A stretch of 64,000 bases of DNA from Candidatus Rhodobacter oscarellae (GCF_001078595.1 NZ_LFTY01000002.1:2971773-3035772); one strand, 5' to 3'; shown: positions 34,318 to 44,246, numbered from the stretch's first letter. The notes: a model not told the origin generated them from the letters alone. A program made the numbers and translations.

Positions 34318-34377
34318 TCGGGGTTGCGCAGCTTTAGTGGCGATGGGTAAGTGAATAAAGCCTTAGAAAGGACCGAA

Positions 34378-35091
34378 ATGCGACCCTCCGGCAGAAACCT
34401 AGACGAAATGCGCCCCGTGGTGATCGAACCCAATGTCACGCGACATGCGGAGGGATCCTGCATGATCAAATGCGGCGACACCCATGTTCTTTGCACGGCC
34501 ACGCTGGAAGAGCGCGTGCCGCCTTTTCTCAAAAATTCTGGGCTGGGCTGGGTCACCGCTGAATACGGCATGCTGCCGCGGGCGACGAACACGCGGATGC
34601 GGCGCGAGGCCAAGAACGGACAATCCGGAAGAACCCAAGAAATTCAAAGGCTTATCGGGCGTGCGCTGCGCGCTGGCGTGGATCGCGTAGCCTTGGGCGA
34701 ACGCCAGATCACCATCGACTGCGATGTAATCCAGGCCGATGGCGGCACGCGCTGCGCCTCGATCACCGGCGGTTGGGTCGCGTTGCGCTTGGCTGTCAAC
34801 AAGCTGATGAAGGCGGGCGACATTATCAGCGACCCCCTGACCGACCATATCGCCGCGGTAAGCTGTGGCATCTACGCGGGCCAGCCGGTTCTTGATCTCG
34901 ACTATCCCGAGGATAGCGAAGCCGGGGTCGATGGCAATTTCGTGATGACCGGCAGCGGGCGCTTGGTCGAAGTGCAGATGACCGCCGAGGGCGCGACCTT
35001 CTCGACCGATGAACTGTCGCAGCTTGTCGGGCTTGCGGATAAGGGCGTGCAAGAGCTGGTCGCCGCGCAAAAGGCCGCCGCAGATGCGTAA
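34378..35091 (+). CDS. rph: Ribonuclease PH
   Basis: Phosphate-dependent exoribonuclease that trims tRNA 3' ends. 237 residues from the ATG at 34378 (AAAGGA upstream), with the classic N-terminus [20 protein letters not shown], the phosphate-binding arginine (Arg85) in [37 protein letters not shown] and [20 protein letters not shown]. The first nine residues of the longer frame are not family-like. It overlaps rdgB by 8 bp. Divergent from hrcA. Confidence 0.96.
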   Translation: MRPSGRNLDEMRPVVIEPNVTRHAEGSCMIKCGDTHVLCTATLEERVPPFLKNSGLGWVTAEYGMLPRATNTRMRREAKNGQSGRTQEIQRLIGRALRAGVDRVALGERQITIDCDVIQADGGTRCASITGGWVALRLAVNKLMKAGDIISDPLTDHIAAVSCGIYAGQPVLDLDYPEDSEAGVDGNFVMTGSGRLVEVQMTAEGATFSTDELSQLVGLADKGVQELVAAQKAAADA

Positions 35092-35692
35092 ATTCGCGGG
35101 TCCGGATCTGGTGCTTGCCTCGCATAACGCGGGCAAGCTGCGCGAGACGGACGAGCTGCTAAGGCCCTATGGTTATTCTGTGAAATCGGCTGCGGAGTTC
35201 AACTTAGAAGAACCCGAGGAGACCGAAGACACATTCATCGGAAACGCCCGCATTAAGGCGCATTTTGCCGCCAAGGCGACCGGCCTACCCGCGCTTTCTG
35301 ACGATAGTGGGATCGAGATTGACGCACTGGGCGGCGCACCGGGTGTGTACACGGCCGATTGGGCCGAAACGCCGGATGGGCGCGACTTTACCCTGGCGAT
35401 GACGCGGGCCTGGGACGAGTTGGAGGCACTTGACGCTGCGCACCCGCGCACTTGCCGGTTTTGCTGCACGCTTTGCCTTGCGTGGCCTGATGGCCATGAC
35501 GAGATATTCGAGGGCAAGGTCGAGGGCCATTTCACCTGGCCGATGAGCGGCCAGTTTGGCTTCGGCTTTGACCCGATATTCACGCCTTTGGGCAAATCGC
35601 AAACATTTGGCGAGATGGACCCCGCAGAGAAACACGCCATGAGCCATCGTGCGGTCGCCTTCGCAAAGCTCGTCGAAGGCTGCCTTGCCTGA
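35084..35692 (+). CDS. rdgB: dITP/XTP pyrophosphatase (non-canonical purine NTPase)
   Basis: Removes dITP, ITP and XTP from the nucleotide pool. 202 residues from the ATG at 35084. It has [13 protein letters not shown], the metal site [37 protein letters not shown], and [11 protein letters not shown] followed by the [15 protein letters not shown] motif. It overlaps both rph (8 bp) and the hemW start, in an rph–rdgB–hemW operon that is widespread in alphaproteobacteria. Confidence 0.96.
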   Translation: MRKFAGPDLVLASHNAGKLRETDELLRPYGYSVKSAAEFNLEEPEETEDTFIGNARIKAHFAAKATGLPALSDDSGIEIDALGGAPGVYTADWAETPDGRDFTLAMTRAWDELEALDAAHPRTCRFCCTLCLAWPDGHDEIFEGKVEGHFTWPMSGQFGFGFDPIFTPLGKSQTFGEMDPAEKHAMSHRAVAFAKLVEGCLA

Positions 35693-36836
35693 GAATTGGC
35701 AGCGCGCCGGGTTCGGCATCTACATCCATTGGCCGTTCTGCGCCGCGAAATGTCCATATTGCGATTTCAACAGCCATGTCGTGGACTCGGTCGATCAATC
35801 TGACTGGCAGACCGCATTTCTGTCCGAGATAAAGCGCTATGGTGCCGAGCTGCCCGGTCGCGTCGTAAGTTCGGTTTTCTTCGGCGGCGGCACGCCCAGC
35901 TTGATGGAGCCCCAGCTTGTCGGCGCTATTCTAGAGGCCATCTCTGCGCAATGGACGCTGGCCAATGACGTCGAAGTCACGCTGGAGGCCAATCCGACAT
36001 CTGTCGAGGCTGGCCGGTTCTCTGGCTATCGGGATGCGGGTGTTAACAGGGTCTCTGTTGGCGTGCAGGCGCTCAATGACACTGACCTGCGGGCATTGGG
36101 TCGCCTGCACAGCATGTCAGAGGCCTTGTCCGCCATTAAACTGGCACGAGACGTCTTTGACCGCGTCAGTTTCGACCTGATCTATGCGCGCCAGCATCAG
36201 TCCCTTTCGGATTGGCAGGACGAACTACACCGCGCTCTGGCGATGGAACCTGATCACCTATCGCTCTATCAGCTTACCATCGAGAACGGCACCGCCTTTG
36301 GGGATCGCTACGCGCGCGGATTGCTAAAGGGTCTTCCAGATGAGGACCTCGGCGCTGATCTCTACTTTGCCACGCAGGAGATCTGCAACGCGCATGGACT
36401 GCCAACCTATGAAGTGTCTAATCACGCAAAAACAGGACAAGAAAGCCGTCATAACCAGATCTATTGGCGAAGCGGCGACTGGATTGGCATTGGGCCGGGT
36501 GCGCATGGTCGCATTACCGTGGATCAACAACGTATTTCCACAGAAACGGCTCTAATGCCCAGTCTTTGGCTCGAAAGCGCGTTGACGGGGATCGGTGAAT
36601 CCAAGCGCGAGACACTTAGTGCTGAAGAGGTTTTTCAGGAAAAGATGCTTATGGGTCTAAGGCTTGATGAGGGGGTTGAGGTCTCGGCGACTAAGGATCC
36701 TCGCATTAATCACATTAAAATCAATGAGTTATCGGATATAGGTCTGGTTTCACTTGAACATGACCGCTTACGGGTAACCCCTGACGGGCGCCCCGTTCTA
36801 AACCGGATCTTGCGCGATATTTTGACAGACGGTTAG
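35685..36836 (+). CDS. hemW: HemW-like radical SAM heme chaperone
   Basis: Radical SAM protein formerly taken for anaerobic coproporphyrinogen oxidase; HemW proteins bind and hand over heme. With TTG at 35685 (AAGG at 6 nt) it has 383 residues and begins [18 protein letters not shown]. The CxxxCxxC iron-sulfur motif is C19/C23/C26 (CAAKCPYC), followed by VFFGGGTPSLM and YQLTIENGTAFG. The HemN-specific N-terminal Cys is absent, supporting HemW. A GTG at 35649 is an alternative start. It converges with parB, 6 bp apart. Confidence 0.93.
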   Translation: MPENWQRAGFGIYIHWPFCAAKCPYCDFNSHVVDSVDQSDWQTAFLSEIKRYGAELPGRVVSSVFFGGGTPSLMEPQLVGAILEAISAQWTLANDVEVTLEANPTSVEAGRFSGYRDAGVNRVSVGVQALNDTDLRALGRLHSMSEALSAIKLARDVFDRVSFDLIYARQHQSLSDWQDELHRALAMEPDHLSLYQLTIENGTAFGDRYARGLLKGLPDEDLGADLYFATQEICNAHGLPTYEVSNHAKTGQESRHNQIYWRSGDWIGIGPGAHGRITVDQQRISTETALMPSLWLESALTGIGESKRETLSAEEVFQEKMLMGLRLDEGVEVSATKDPRINHIKINELSDIGLVSLEHDRLRVTPDGRPVLNRILRDILTDG

Positions 36837-36842
36837 CGGGTT

Positions 36843-37736
36843 TTAGCGCGATGCAGACAGCAGCTGACAGATGCGGTCCAGGTCATCCAAGTTTGGGTAA
36901 TCGATACTAACCCGCCCGGATTCGCCTGATTTCCCATGATCAATGGATATCTTCAGTCCAGTCGCGGCGGAAAGGTCATTCTCTAGCGCAGTCGTATCGG
37001 CATCCTTGCCCCGAGCAGCTTTCGGTGCAGATTTCCGCGCCCCGCCACCGGATTTCACCAAAGCCTCTGTCGCCCGCACAGACAGCCCGCCTTTGACGAT
37101 CTTTCTGGCGAGCTCTGACGCGTTATCCGCGGTCACCAATGCGCGCGCATGCCCCGCGCTCAGCGATCCGCCTTTCACCATCTCCTGCACATCATCAGGC
37201 AGGTTAAGCAACCGCAACAAATTCGCGATGTGGCTCCGGCTCTTCCCCAAAGCTTCCGAGATCTTCTCTTGCGTATGCCCAAAGCGGTCCATCAACTGGC
37301 GGTATCCGGCCGCTTCTTCGATCGAGTTAAGCTCGGCGCGTTGGATGTTCTCGATGATCGCGATCTCGAGCATCTCGGTTTCCGAGTAATCCCGAACGAT
37401 TGCCGGTAGCTCGTGCAGATTGGCAATCTGTGCGGCACGCCAGCGACGTTCCCCCGCAACGATCTGATACTGGTTGGCCTTTCTGGGATGCGGCCTCAGG
37501 ATCAGCGGCTGGATAATGCCCTTCTCTCGGATCGAGTTCGCCAGATCGTTGAGTTGCTCATCATCGAAAGTTCGGCGTGGCTGGTCTTCGTTCGGTGTAA
37601 TCAGCTCGACCGCAACTACAGTTTCGTGACCCCCGGCTGGCACATCCGTGCTTGGGTCTTCGACCGGGGCAACATCCGCCATAAGCGCAGAAAGGCCGCG
37701 GCCCAGGCCTCTTTTATCCCGTTTATTCTCAGCCAA
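36843..37736 (-). CDS. parB: Chromosome-partitioning protein ParB
   Basis: CTP-dependent clamp that loads on parS. 297 residues with the N-terminal ParA-interacting motif (RGLGRGLSALM), ParB/Srx CTP-binding segment including GERR at 95-98, the helix-turn-helix (EKISEALGKSRSHIANLLRLLNLP), a Lys/Ala-rich linker and the C-terminal dimer domain ending DRICQLLSASR. Start is TTG at 37736, overlapping the parA stop by 8 bp; no better start is in frame. Two perfect parS sites lie 1.4 and 3.3 kb away, in rsmG and mnmG. Confidence 0.96.
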   Translation of the reverse strand: MAENKRDKRGLGRGLSALMADVAPVEDPSTDVPAGGHETVVAVELITPNEDQPRRTFDDEQLNDLANSIREKGIIQPLILRPHPRKANQYQIVAGERRWRAAQIANLHELPAIVRDYSETEMLEIAIIENIQRAELNSIEEAAGYRQLMDRFGHTQEKISEALGKSRSHIANLLRLLNLPDDVQEMVKGGSLSAGHARALVTADNASELARKIVKGGLSVRATEALVKSGGGARKSAPKAARGKDADTTALENDLSAATGLKISIDHGKSGESGRVSIDYPNLDDLDRICQLLSASR

Positions 37737-38550
37737 TCGACTTCTCCCTTGAGATCTTGGACCGCGAGATCAACTCCTCGGCAAGGCCCGTATAGGAAAT
37801 GGCGCCTTTCGACATCGGGTCATAGTCCAAGACCGATTGCGCAAAGGATGGCGCCTCGCTGATGCGCACGTTTCTGGGGATTATGGTCTTAAAGACCAGA
37901 TCTCCTAGGTTTTCTCTTGCGTCCGCTTCGACCTGAACCGAAAGGTTATTCCTGGCGTCATACATGGTCAGGACGATACCTTCGATCCTTAGGGCGGGAT
38001 TCGCGGCTTGTCGCACCTCTCTGACGGACAGCAGAAGCTGCGACAGGCCTTCCAGCGCGTAGAATTCAGACTGTAGCGGCACCAGAATGCTATCCGCCGC
38101 AACCATGGCGTTCACGGTAAGCAGGCTAAGCGATGGCGGGCAGTCAATGAGGATGAAATCCAGCTCGTAGGAGTCGATATCCACCTGACGCAGCGCATCC
38201 CTTAGCAGGAAGGTGCGCTTTTCGTTGGAGATAAGCTCTAAGTCCGCTGACGACAGATCCGTTGTGGAAGGCGCGAGCCAAAGCCCCTCAGTCTTAGTCC
38301 GGTACAACACGTCTTGGATCGGTGCGTCGTCCAACAGCAGATCATATGTGGTCAGGTTTCTGTCCTGGCGCGCAATGCCCAGCCCGGTTGACGCGTTGCC
38401 TTGCGGATCAAGATCAACAATCAGAACGTTATTGCCAAGTTTCGCCAGCGCGGCCCCGAGATTGACGGTCGTCGTCGTCTTTCCAACCCCGCCTTTCTGA
38501 TTGGCGACCGCGATTATTTTGGGTTGGCGTGGGCGGCTTAAGTCAGACAC
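37729..38550 (-). CDS. parA: Chromosome-partitioning ATPase ParA
   Basis: Walker-type ATPase that moves ParB-bound origins. 273 residues with the deviant Walker A KGGVGKTT at 19-26, NVLIVDLDPQGNAST, the Walker A' region FILIDCPPSLSLLTVNAM and VLTMYDARNNLSVQV. Start is GTG at 38550, overlapping the rsmG stop by 8 bp. It is the fourth gene of the mnmE–mnmG–rsmG–parA–parB run. Confidence 0.97.
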   Translation of the reverse strand: MSDLSRPRQPKIIAVANQKGGVGKTTTTVNLGAALAKLGNNVLIVDLDPQGNASTGLGIARQDRNLTTYDLLLDDAPIQDVLYRTKTEGLWLAPSTTDLSSADLELISNEKRTFLLRDALRQVDIDSYELDFILIDCPPSLSLLTVNAMVAADSILVPLQSEFYALEGLSQLLLSVREVRQAANPALRIEGIVLTMYDARNNLSVQVEADARENLGDLVFKTIIPRNVRISEAPSFAQSVLDYDPMSKGAISYTGLAEELISRSKISREKSIG

Positions 38551-39169
38551 GCGTGATGTCTCCGATGCTAAGAAGAACGGCTTCTGGATGGGTCATGCTT
38601 GGCGACGTTTCGTAAGAGAACTTCCAGTGTTCTTGTGCCTCTTCAAGCTCGGTTTTCCAACCCTCACCTTTGTGAAAAATCGCAAACCCGGACGGGTGTA
38701 GATGCCTTTCCGCGTGGGTCAGAAGTTTTGTCAAAGATGAAAGTGCGCGCGCGACGACAACATCTGCGTTCTGTGGCGGCGCGTCCTCGATGCGGCGCGT
38801 CAGGACACCGGCCTTTAATTCGGTGGCACGCGCGACGGTGCGAAGAAATTCACACTTGCGCAAATCGGCCTCGATGCAGGTAAGCCTGATATCCCTGTGC
38901 TCCCCAGCCGCCATGATGGCAAGCACCATACCCGGGAAACCGCCACCCGCGCCCAGATCGACCAAACTCTTTGCGTCCAGCGGAATTCTGGCATAGGCCG
39001 CCGCGCTATCGGTCATATGGCGATGCCACGCGGCGTCTAAGGTGCTTCCGGAAACCAGATTTATTGTGCGGTTCCACTTATTCAGAAGGTCGTCATAGAT
39101 CTGCAGCTTCTCGGATGTTTCACGTGAAACACTGAACTGCTCGCAAAAGCGCGCCTGTTCTTCGTTCAT
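38543..39169 (-). CDS. rsmG: 16S rRNA m7G527 methyltransferase
   Basis: Methylates N7 of G527 in 16S rRNA; loss gives low-level streptomycin resistance in other bacteria. 208 residues with [28 protein letters not shown] motif [20 protein letters not shown] and [19 protein letters not shown]. Codons near the start (CSVSRETS) contain a perfect parS site (39116-39131). The ATG overlaps the mnmG stop by 4 bp. Confidence 0.96.
   Translation of the reverse strand: MNEEQARFCEQFSVSRETSEKLQIYDDLLNKWNRTINLVSGSTLDAAWHRHMTDSAAAYARIPLDAKSLVDLGAGGGFPGMVLAIMAAGEHRDIRLTCIEADLRKCEFLRTVARATELKAGVLTRRIEDAPPQNADVVVARALSSLTKLLTHAERHLHPSGFAIFHKGEGWKTELEEAQEHWKFSYETSPSMTHPEAVLLSIGDITRV
39116..39131. promoter_or_regulatory. 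parS site 1 (TGTTTCACGTGAAACA)
   Basis: Perfect 16-bp palindrome identical to the canonical ParB-binding site. It lies inside rsmG, where it encodes Val-Ser-Arg-Glu-Thr. It is 5.1 kb from the predicted oriC and close to the parAB genes, as expected for an origin-proximal centromere. Confidence 0.97.
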
Positions 39170-41043
39170 GCCGACTTTTTACCGTCTAGTTTGCGAATAT
39201 GAGCCAAGATCAAAGTCAGTCCCGCCGCGGTCATACCCTCGATCCGACCCGCCTGGGACAATGTTTCCGGCTTCGCGCGTTGAAGCTTCTCGGTCAACTC
39301 GTTTGAAAGCCCTGAAAGGTGACGATAGTCAAAATCAGCGGGGATGCGAACTTGTTCGTCCTTTTTAAGCGCCGCGACATCGCTGTTCTGCCGGGCAACG
39401 TAGCTGGCATAAAGCCCGTCATAACTCACCTGCTCTAGAACGCTATCCGGGAACTGAGCCGCTTCGGGGGTAAGAGACACCACTGTCTGTAGGTCCACGT
39501 CCGGGAAGGCAAAAAGATCGTAGGCGCTCCGGCGTTTTCCGTCTTCTTTCACATTCACCCCTGCCCCTCGCAGCTCTTTTGGGGTGTAGCTTTTGGCCTT
39601 GAACAGCGTGGTTGCCTCTTCCAACAAGCTTGTTTTCTCTTCGAAGACCACCTTTTGCTGCGCCTCCACGGTGCCAAGCTCAATCCCCAAAGGCGTAAGC
39701 CGCTGATCCGCGTTATCTGCACGCAAGGACAGCCGGTATTCAGCGCGGGACGTGAACATCCGATATGGCTCATTCACCCCGCGCGTCACAAGATCATCGA
39801 CCAGAACACCGATATAGCTATCGCGCCGACCAAAGATCACTTCTTCCTCGGAACGCACAGACCGCACAGCGTTGATCCCCGCGACCAAACCCTGAGCCCC
39901 GGCCTCTTCGTATCCCGTGGTACCGTTGATCTGCCCGGCCAGATATAGCCCGGGGACGTCGCGGACCATCAGCGCCGACGTCAGCGAACGCGGATCCACA
40001 TAATCATACTCAATCGCATAGCCAGGCTGCAGGATCTTCGCCTCCTCCAAGCCCAACATCGAATGCACATACGCTTCCTGGACATCCACCGGCAAAGACG
40101 TCGAAATCCCGTTCGGATAGACCGTGTGATCCTCCAAACCCTCTGGCTCTAGGAACACCTGGTGAGAATCCTTGTCCTCAAACCGCGTGATCTTGTCTTC
40201 AATCGAAGGGCAATACCGAGGCCCCACACCGTCGATCATACCGCCATACATCGCGGAACGCCCCAGGTTCTCGCGAATGATGTCATGGGTCCTTGTGTTC
40301 GTATGCGTAATACCACAAGCGACTTGCCGGGCGATCGGCGCGTGGTTTCTATACGAGAACATGAATGGGGCTTCGTCACCCGGTTGCTCTTCGAGAACAT
40401 CCCAACGGATCGTGCGCCCATCGAGCCGCGGCGGGGTCCCCGTCTTTAGACGCCCCATGGGAAGCTCAAAGCTGGTCAATCGCTCGGCGAGCTTAATTGA
40501 CGGGTTTTCGCCCCAGCGTCCGCCGCTGTGACTTTTGTCGCCGACATGGATCACACCGCGCAAGAATGTGCCCGTCGTCAAAACAACCGCACCGGCCTTA
40601 ACCTCAGATCCGTCGCCAAGGGCAACACCAACGACCGTGTTGCCGTCCAAAAGAAAATCAGAAACCTCCGCATAGATGACAGACAGCTTCTGAGCTTTCT
40701 CAACCCAGCTCTGGATTGCACCCTTATAAAGCTTCCGGTCAGCTTGGGTTCTGGGCCCGCGCACCGCCGGGCCCTTGCGGCGATTCAGCAGCCGAAATTG
40801 AATGCCCGCGTGATCCGCAGCGTCGCCCATCACGCCGCCCATCGCATCGATTTCGCGAACGAGGTGACCCTTGCCCAATCCCCCAATCGCGGGATTACAG
40901 GACATCACGCCCACGCTTTCCGGGGTCAAAGTGATCAACGCAACCCGCGCACCCATACGATGCGCGACATGAGCTGCCTCAACGCCTGCGTGGCCCGCCC
41001 CCACCACGATGATATCAAAGTCGCGATGTTTCACGTGAAACAT
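39166..41043 (-). CDS. mnmG: tRNA uridine-5-carboxymethylaminomethyl modification enzyme MnmG (GidA)
   Basis: FAD enzyme that, with MnmE, modifies the wobble uridine of certain tRNAs. 625 residues, with the dinucleotide-binding motif [10 protein letters not shown] (from residue 15), the [24 protein letters not shown]-like block (residues about 45-69), [16 protein letters not shown], and [17 protein letters not shown]. Its first six residues, MFHVKH, are encoded by a parS site. It starts 4 bp after the mnmE stop. Confidence 0.97.
   Translation of the reverse strand: MFHVKHRDFDIIVVGAGHAGVEAAHVAHRMGARVALITLTPESVGVMSCNPAIGGLGKGHLVREIDAMGGVMGDAADHAGIQFRLLNRRKGPAVRGPRTQADRKLYKGAIQSWVEKAQKLSVIYAEVSDFLLDGNTVVGVALGDGSEVKAGAVVLTTGTFLRGVIHVGDKSHSGGRWGENPSIKLAERLTSFELPMGRLKTGTPPRLDGRTIRWDVLEEQPGDEAPFMFSYRNHAPIARQVACGITHTNTRTHDIIRENLGRSAMYGGMIDGVGPRYCPSIEDKITRFEDKDSHQVFLEPEGLEDHTVYPNGISTSLPVDVQEAYVHSMLGLEEAKILQPGYAIEYDYVDPRSLTSALMVRDVPGLYLAGQINGTTGYEEAGAQGLVAGINAVRSVRSEEEVIFGRRDSYIGVLVDDLVTRGVNEPYRMFTSRAEYRLSLRADNADQRLTPLGIELGTVEAQQKVVFEEKTSLLEEATTLFKAKSYTPKELRGAGVNVKEDGKRRSAYDLFAFPDVDLQTVVSLTPEAAQFPDSVLEQVSYDGLYASYVARQNSDVAALKKDEQVRIPADFDYRHLSGLSNELTEKLQRAKPETLSQAGRIEGMTAAGLTLILAHIRKLDGKKSA
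41027..41042. promoter_or_regulatory. parS site 2 (TGTTTCACGTGAAACA)
   Basis: A second perfect parS palindrome. It covers codons 1-6 of mnmG (Met-Phe-His-Val-Lys-His), including most of the start codon, 1.9 kb from site 1 and 3.2 kb from the predicted oriC. ParB occupying it might also affect translation-start-proximal transcription; that is speculation. Confidence 0.97.
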
Positions 41044-41046
41044 TCC

Positions 41047-42330
41047 TCACTTACCGATACAGAATCGAGAAAATACTTCGTCTAGTATATGCTCTACATC
41101 GACTCGTCCAACAAGCGACTCCACAACCATAACCGCGCTTCGAAGTTCCTCTGCGGCAAGCTCCGCCCGCAACTCACCAGAGTTAAGCACGGTCAAAGCA
41201 CCATCAATCGACGAAATACCAGCTTCGATGGCAACCCTATGGCGTTCTTTTATTGCGACGCCGACGCCAGAGACGCTCTTTTCCAGCACCTCTGTGATAT
41301 GGGACAACATCTGCCTGACACCTACCCCGGTCTGCCCAGAAATCCCATTAGGTGCGGAAACATCCGATTTCGCGATCAGAACCAAGTCGTCCGGGCCCAA
41401 CACAACATCAGGTTCCTCGCCCTCACGCTCCACCAAAACCACACGCAGATCCGCCTCTTCCGCGGCGCGGCGCGCCCGTTTGATCCCAATACTCTCGATC
41501 ACATCAGAGGATTCGCGTAGCCCGGCGGTATCAAGAAACTCCACTGGCAATCCATTCAGGTCCAGCTTGGCCGAAATCACATCGCGCGTCGTACCTTCTA
41601 TATCCGACGTAATGGCCACCTCGCGCCCCGCCAGATGGTTCAGCAACGTAGACTTGCCGACATTTGGCGCCCCAAGAATGGCAACCTGAAAGCCATCCCT
41701 GACGCGTTCCGCTGTCTTAGAACCCTCTGCTTCAGCGCGCAGCTCTTCAAGGCAGGTCGTCAACAGCCGGGTCACCTCTGGCACCACGTCTACCGGGACG
41801 TCCTCATCGGCAAAGTCTATGGTGGCCTCGAGCAATGCCATCGCGCGAATGAGCTGCTCTCGCCAACGCTCAACCTTCTGACCAAGCTTGCCCGTCATAA
41901 CACGCAAGGCCTGGCGCCGCTGCGCCTCTGTCTCGGCTTCGATCAGATCGCCGAGACCCTCGATCTGAGCGATATCCATACGCTCGTTTTCCAGCGCACG
42001 ACGCGAGAATTCGCCCGGCTCAGCCAGGCGAAGACCGTCCATATCCGACAGCTCCCTTAGGATTGACGATACCACCGCAGGGCTGCCATGGCATTGAATT
42101 TCAACACTTTCTTCGCCGGTAAAGCTCGCATCTTGCGGGAACCGGATAGCCAGGGCCTTATCAATTAGATCGCCAGAGGCCGAACGGATAGACCGAACAC
42201 GCGCCATATGCGGATCAGGCAAAGACCCCATCAGCCGCTCACTAGCCGTAAACGCTTGGGGCCCTGATATCCGCAGCACCGCAACGCCCGATTTCCCGCG
42301 CGCTGACGCCAATGCAAAGATCGTGTCCAT
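41047..42330 (-). CDS. mnmE: tRNA modification GTPase MnmE (TrmE)
   Basis: 427 residues: N-terminal tetrahydrofolate-binding domain (TIFALASARGKSGVAVLRISGP), helical domain and inserted G domain with G1 GAPNVGKST, G2 GTTRD, G3 DTAGLRES, ending with the catalytic Cys of the FCIGK tail (Cys424). The G4 motif reads AKSD instead of NKxD, so guanine recognition may be slightly altered. It pairs with MnmG, encoded 4 bp downstream. Confidence 0.96.
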   Translation of the reverse strand: MDTIFALASARGKSGVAVLRISGPQAFTASERLMGSLPDPHMARVRSIRSASGDLIDKALAIRFPQDASFTGEESVEIQCHGSPAVVSSILRELSDMDGLRLAEPGEFSRRALENERMDIAQIEGLGDLIEAETEAQRRQALRVMTGKLGQKVERWREQLIRAMALLEATIDFADEDVPVDVVPEVTRLLTTCLEELRAEAEGSKTAERVRDGFQVAILGAPNVGKSTLLNHLAGREVAITSDIEGTTRDVISAKLDLNGLPVEFLDTAGLRESSDVIESIGIKRARRAAEEADLRVVLVEREGEEPDVVLGPDDLVLIAKSDVSAPNGISGQTGVGVRQMLSHITEVLEKSVSGVGVAIKERHRVAIEAGISSIDGALTVLNSGELRAELAAEELRSAVMVVESLVGRVDVEHILDEVFSRFCIGK

Positions 42331-42336
42331 TGGACC

Positions 42337-43608
42337 TCAGGTGTTCATCGAATCGAAGAACTCTGAGTTGGTTTTTGTCTGCTTGAGCTTCGACAGCAGG
42401 AACTCGATCGCGTCCGTCGTCCCCATCGGGTTCAGGATGCGGCGCAGCACAAAGGTCTTTTGCAGATCAATCTTGTCGACCAACAAGTCTTCCTTCCGGG
42501 TGCCGGATTTAAGGATATCCATCGCCGGATACACGCGCTTGTCGGCGACCTTACGGTCCAGCACGATCTCAGAGTTACCCGTGCCTTTGAATTCCTCAAA
42601 GATCACCTCGTCCATACGGCTACCGGTGTCGATCAGCGCCGTCGCGATAATGGTCAACGAACCGCCTTCCTCGATGTTCCGGGCGGCACCAAAGAAGCGC
42701 TTGGGGCGCTGCAGGGCGTTCGCATCCACACCACCGGTCAGCACCTTGCCCGAGGACGGCACAACGGTGTTGAAGGCCCGGCCCAGGCGGGTGATCGAAT
42801 CCAGCAGAATCACAATGTCGCGCTTGTGCTCGACCAGACGCTTGGCCTTTTCGATCACCATGTCAGAGACCGCCACGTGCCGCGTCGCCAGCTCGTCAAA
42901 GGTCGAGGAGACAACCTCGCCCTTAACGGACCGCTGCATGTCCGTAACCTCTTCCGGGCGCTCGTCGATCAGCAGCACGATAAGGTAGCATTCCGGATGG
43001 TTGGCCTCAACGGAATGCGCAATGTTCTGCAGCAGCACCGTCTTACCGGTCCGCGGCGGCGCCACGATCAGTGAACGCTGCCCCTTCCCGATAGGCGCCA
43101 CAAGGTCGATGATGCGGGCCGAGCGATCCTTGATCGTCGGATCCTCGATCTCCATCTTCAGGCGCTCATCGGGGTAAAGCGGCGTCAGGTTGTCAAAGGC
43201 AACCTTGTGCTTGGCCTTTTCCGGTTCCTCGAAGTTGATCGATTCCGCCTTGGTCAAGGCAAAGTACCGCTCGCTCTCGCTGGGCGCGCGGATCACGCCA
43301 GAGACGGTGTCGCCGGTGCGCAGGCTGTACTGGCGTATCATCTCAGGCGAGACATAGATATCGTCCGGGCCGGGAAGATAGTTCGCTTCCGGCGAGCGCA
43401 GGAACCCAAAGCCGTCCTGGAGCACTTCCAGCACCCCGTCGCCACCGATCACCCAGCCCTCTTCCGCCTGCTCGCGCAGGATCTGGAACATCATCTCGCC
43501 CTTACGCATGGTCGAGGCGTTCTCGATCTCCAGCTCCTCAGCCATGGACAGAAGGTCCTTAGGGCTCGTGGCTTTGAGTTCAGATAGGTTCAAACGTTCT
43601 TCGCTCAT
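42337..43608 (-). CDS. rho: Transcription termination factor Rho
   Basis: Hexameric RNA helicase. 423 residues from the ATG at 43608 (a typical length); in-frame ATGs 4 and 21 codons upstream lack ribosome sites or homology. The N-terminus [26 protein letters not shown], the RNA-binding cold-shock-like domain ([31 protein letters not shown]), Walker A PPRTGKT, Walker [16 protein letters not shown] and the R-loop [31 protein letters not shown] are all present. Starts 6 bp upstream of mnmE on the same strand. Confidence 0.97.
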   Translation of the reverse strand: MSEERLNLSELKATSPKDLLSMAEELEIENASTMRKGEMMFQILREQAEEGWVIGGDGVLEVLQDGFGFLRSPEANYLPGPDDIYVSPEMIRQYSLRTGDTVSGVIRAPSESERYFALTKAESINFEEPEKAKHKVAFDNLTPLYPDERLKMEIEDPTIKDRSARIIDLVAPIGKGQRSLIVAPPRTGKTVLLQNIAHSVEANHPECYLIVLLIDERPEEVTDMQRSVKGEVVSSTFDELATRHVAVSDMVIEKAKRLVEHKRDIVILLDSITRLGRAFNTVVPSSGKVLTGGVDANALQRPKRFFGAARNIEEGGSLTIIATALIDTGSRMDEVIFEEFKGTGNSEIVLDRKVADKRVYPAMDILKSGTRKEDLLVDKIDLQKTFVLRRILNPMGTTDAIEFLLSKLKQTKTNSEFFDSMNT

Positions 43609-43720
43609 GGGAATATCCATTTGCAGAGGCGCGCGGCGCCGCTCTGTCAGTGTTAAGTCTGGAAAGCTCACGACCGGACGGCCGCGGCGCTCATTTAGGG
43701 GCTTGGCTGCGATAAGTCAA

Positions 43721-44176
43721 TCAAAACGGGCGAACCACCACCGAGACCACGATAATCACCAGCAGCAGCGTCGGCAGCTCGTTCATCATGCGGTACTGAC
43801 GCCCGGTCACGCTGTTGGTGCCAGAAATGAAATCCTTGCGCCGTTTCGCCAGCCAATGATGGAACCAAGTCATCGCGATAATGCTCGCGGCCTTTGTCCA
43901 AGGCCACAGCGCGCCCCAGTCCACCACGCCGGGCGTAAAGACCAAGCACAGCCCAAACACCCAGGTCGCAATCATCGCAGGGTTCATAATGGCCCGCAGC
44001 AGACGGCGTTCCATCGTCTGGAACATCTCATCGGTCGCGCTACCCGCCTCGACGGATTCCACGTGATAGACAAACAGCCTTGGCAGATAAAAGATCCCAG
44101 CCATCCACGCGACCACCGAGATGATGTGCCCGGCCTTTATCCAAGGATACGCGTTTAAGAGCCATTCAGTGATCAT
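43721..44176 (-). CDS. hemJ: Protoporphyrinogen IX oxidase HemJ
   Basis: Heme-binding inner-membrane enzyme that makes protoporphyrin IX. 151 residues with four to five membrane helices and the family marks AGHIISVVAWMAGIFYLPRLFVYHVE (conserved His in helix 1), MERRLLRAIMNPAMIATW, and MTWFHHWLAKRRKDF, RYYRMMNE-like RQYRMMNELPT. The gene directly borders the predicted oriC. In alphaproteobacteria hemJ often takes this place between rho and the origin. Confidence 0.94.
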   Translation of the reverse strand: MITEWLLNAYPWIKAGHIISVVAWMAGIFYLPRLFVYHVESVEAGSATDEMFQTMERRLLRAIMNPAMIATWVFGLCLVFTPGVVDWGALWPWTKAASIIAMTWFHHWLAKRRKDFISGTNSVTGRQYRMMNELPTLLLVIIVVSVVVRPF

Positions 44177-44200
44177 ACCGGACCTTTCTAGAAACCCTTC

Positions 44201-44215
44201 TTAAAAAATAATTAA
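44201..44215. promoter_or_regulatory. CtrA-consensus site TTAA-N7-TTAA in the predicted origin
   Basis: TTAA (44201-44204), seven bases, TTAA (44212-44215), with a third TTAA at 44217-44220. In Caulobacter this spacing is the binding site through which CtrA represses replication. The surrounding sequence is so A/T-rich that the match could be chance. Confidence 0.35.
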
Positions 44216-44246
44216 ATTAAGAAAAGGATGATGAATATGTAGGTCC

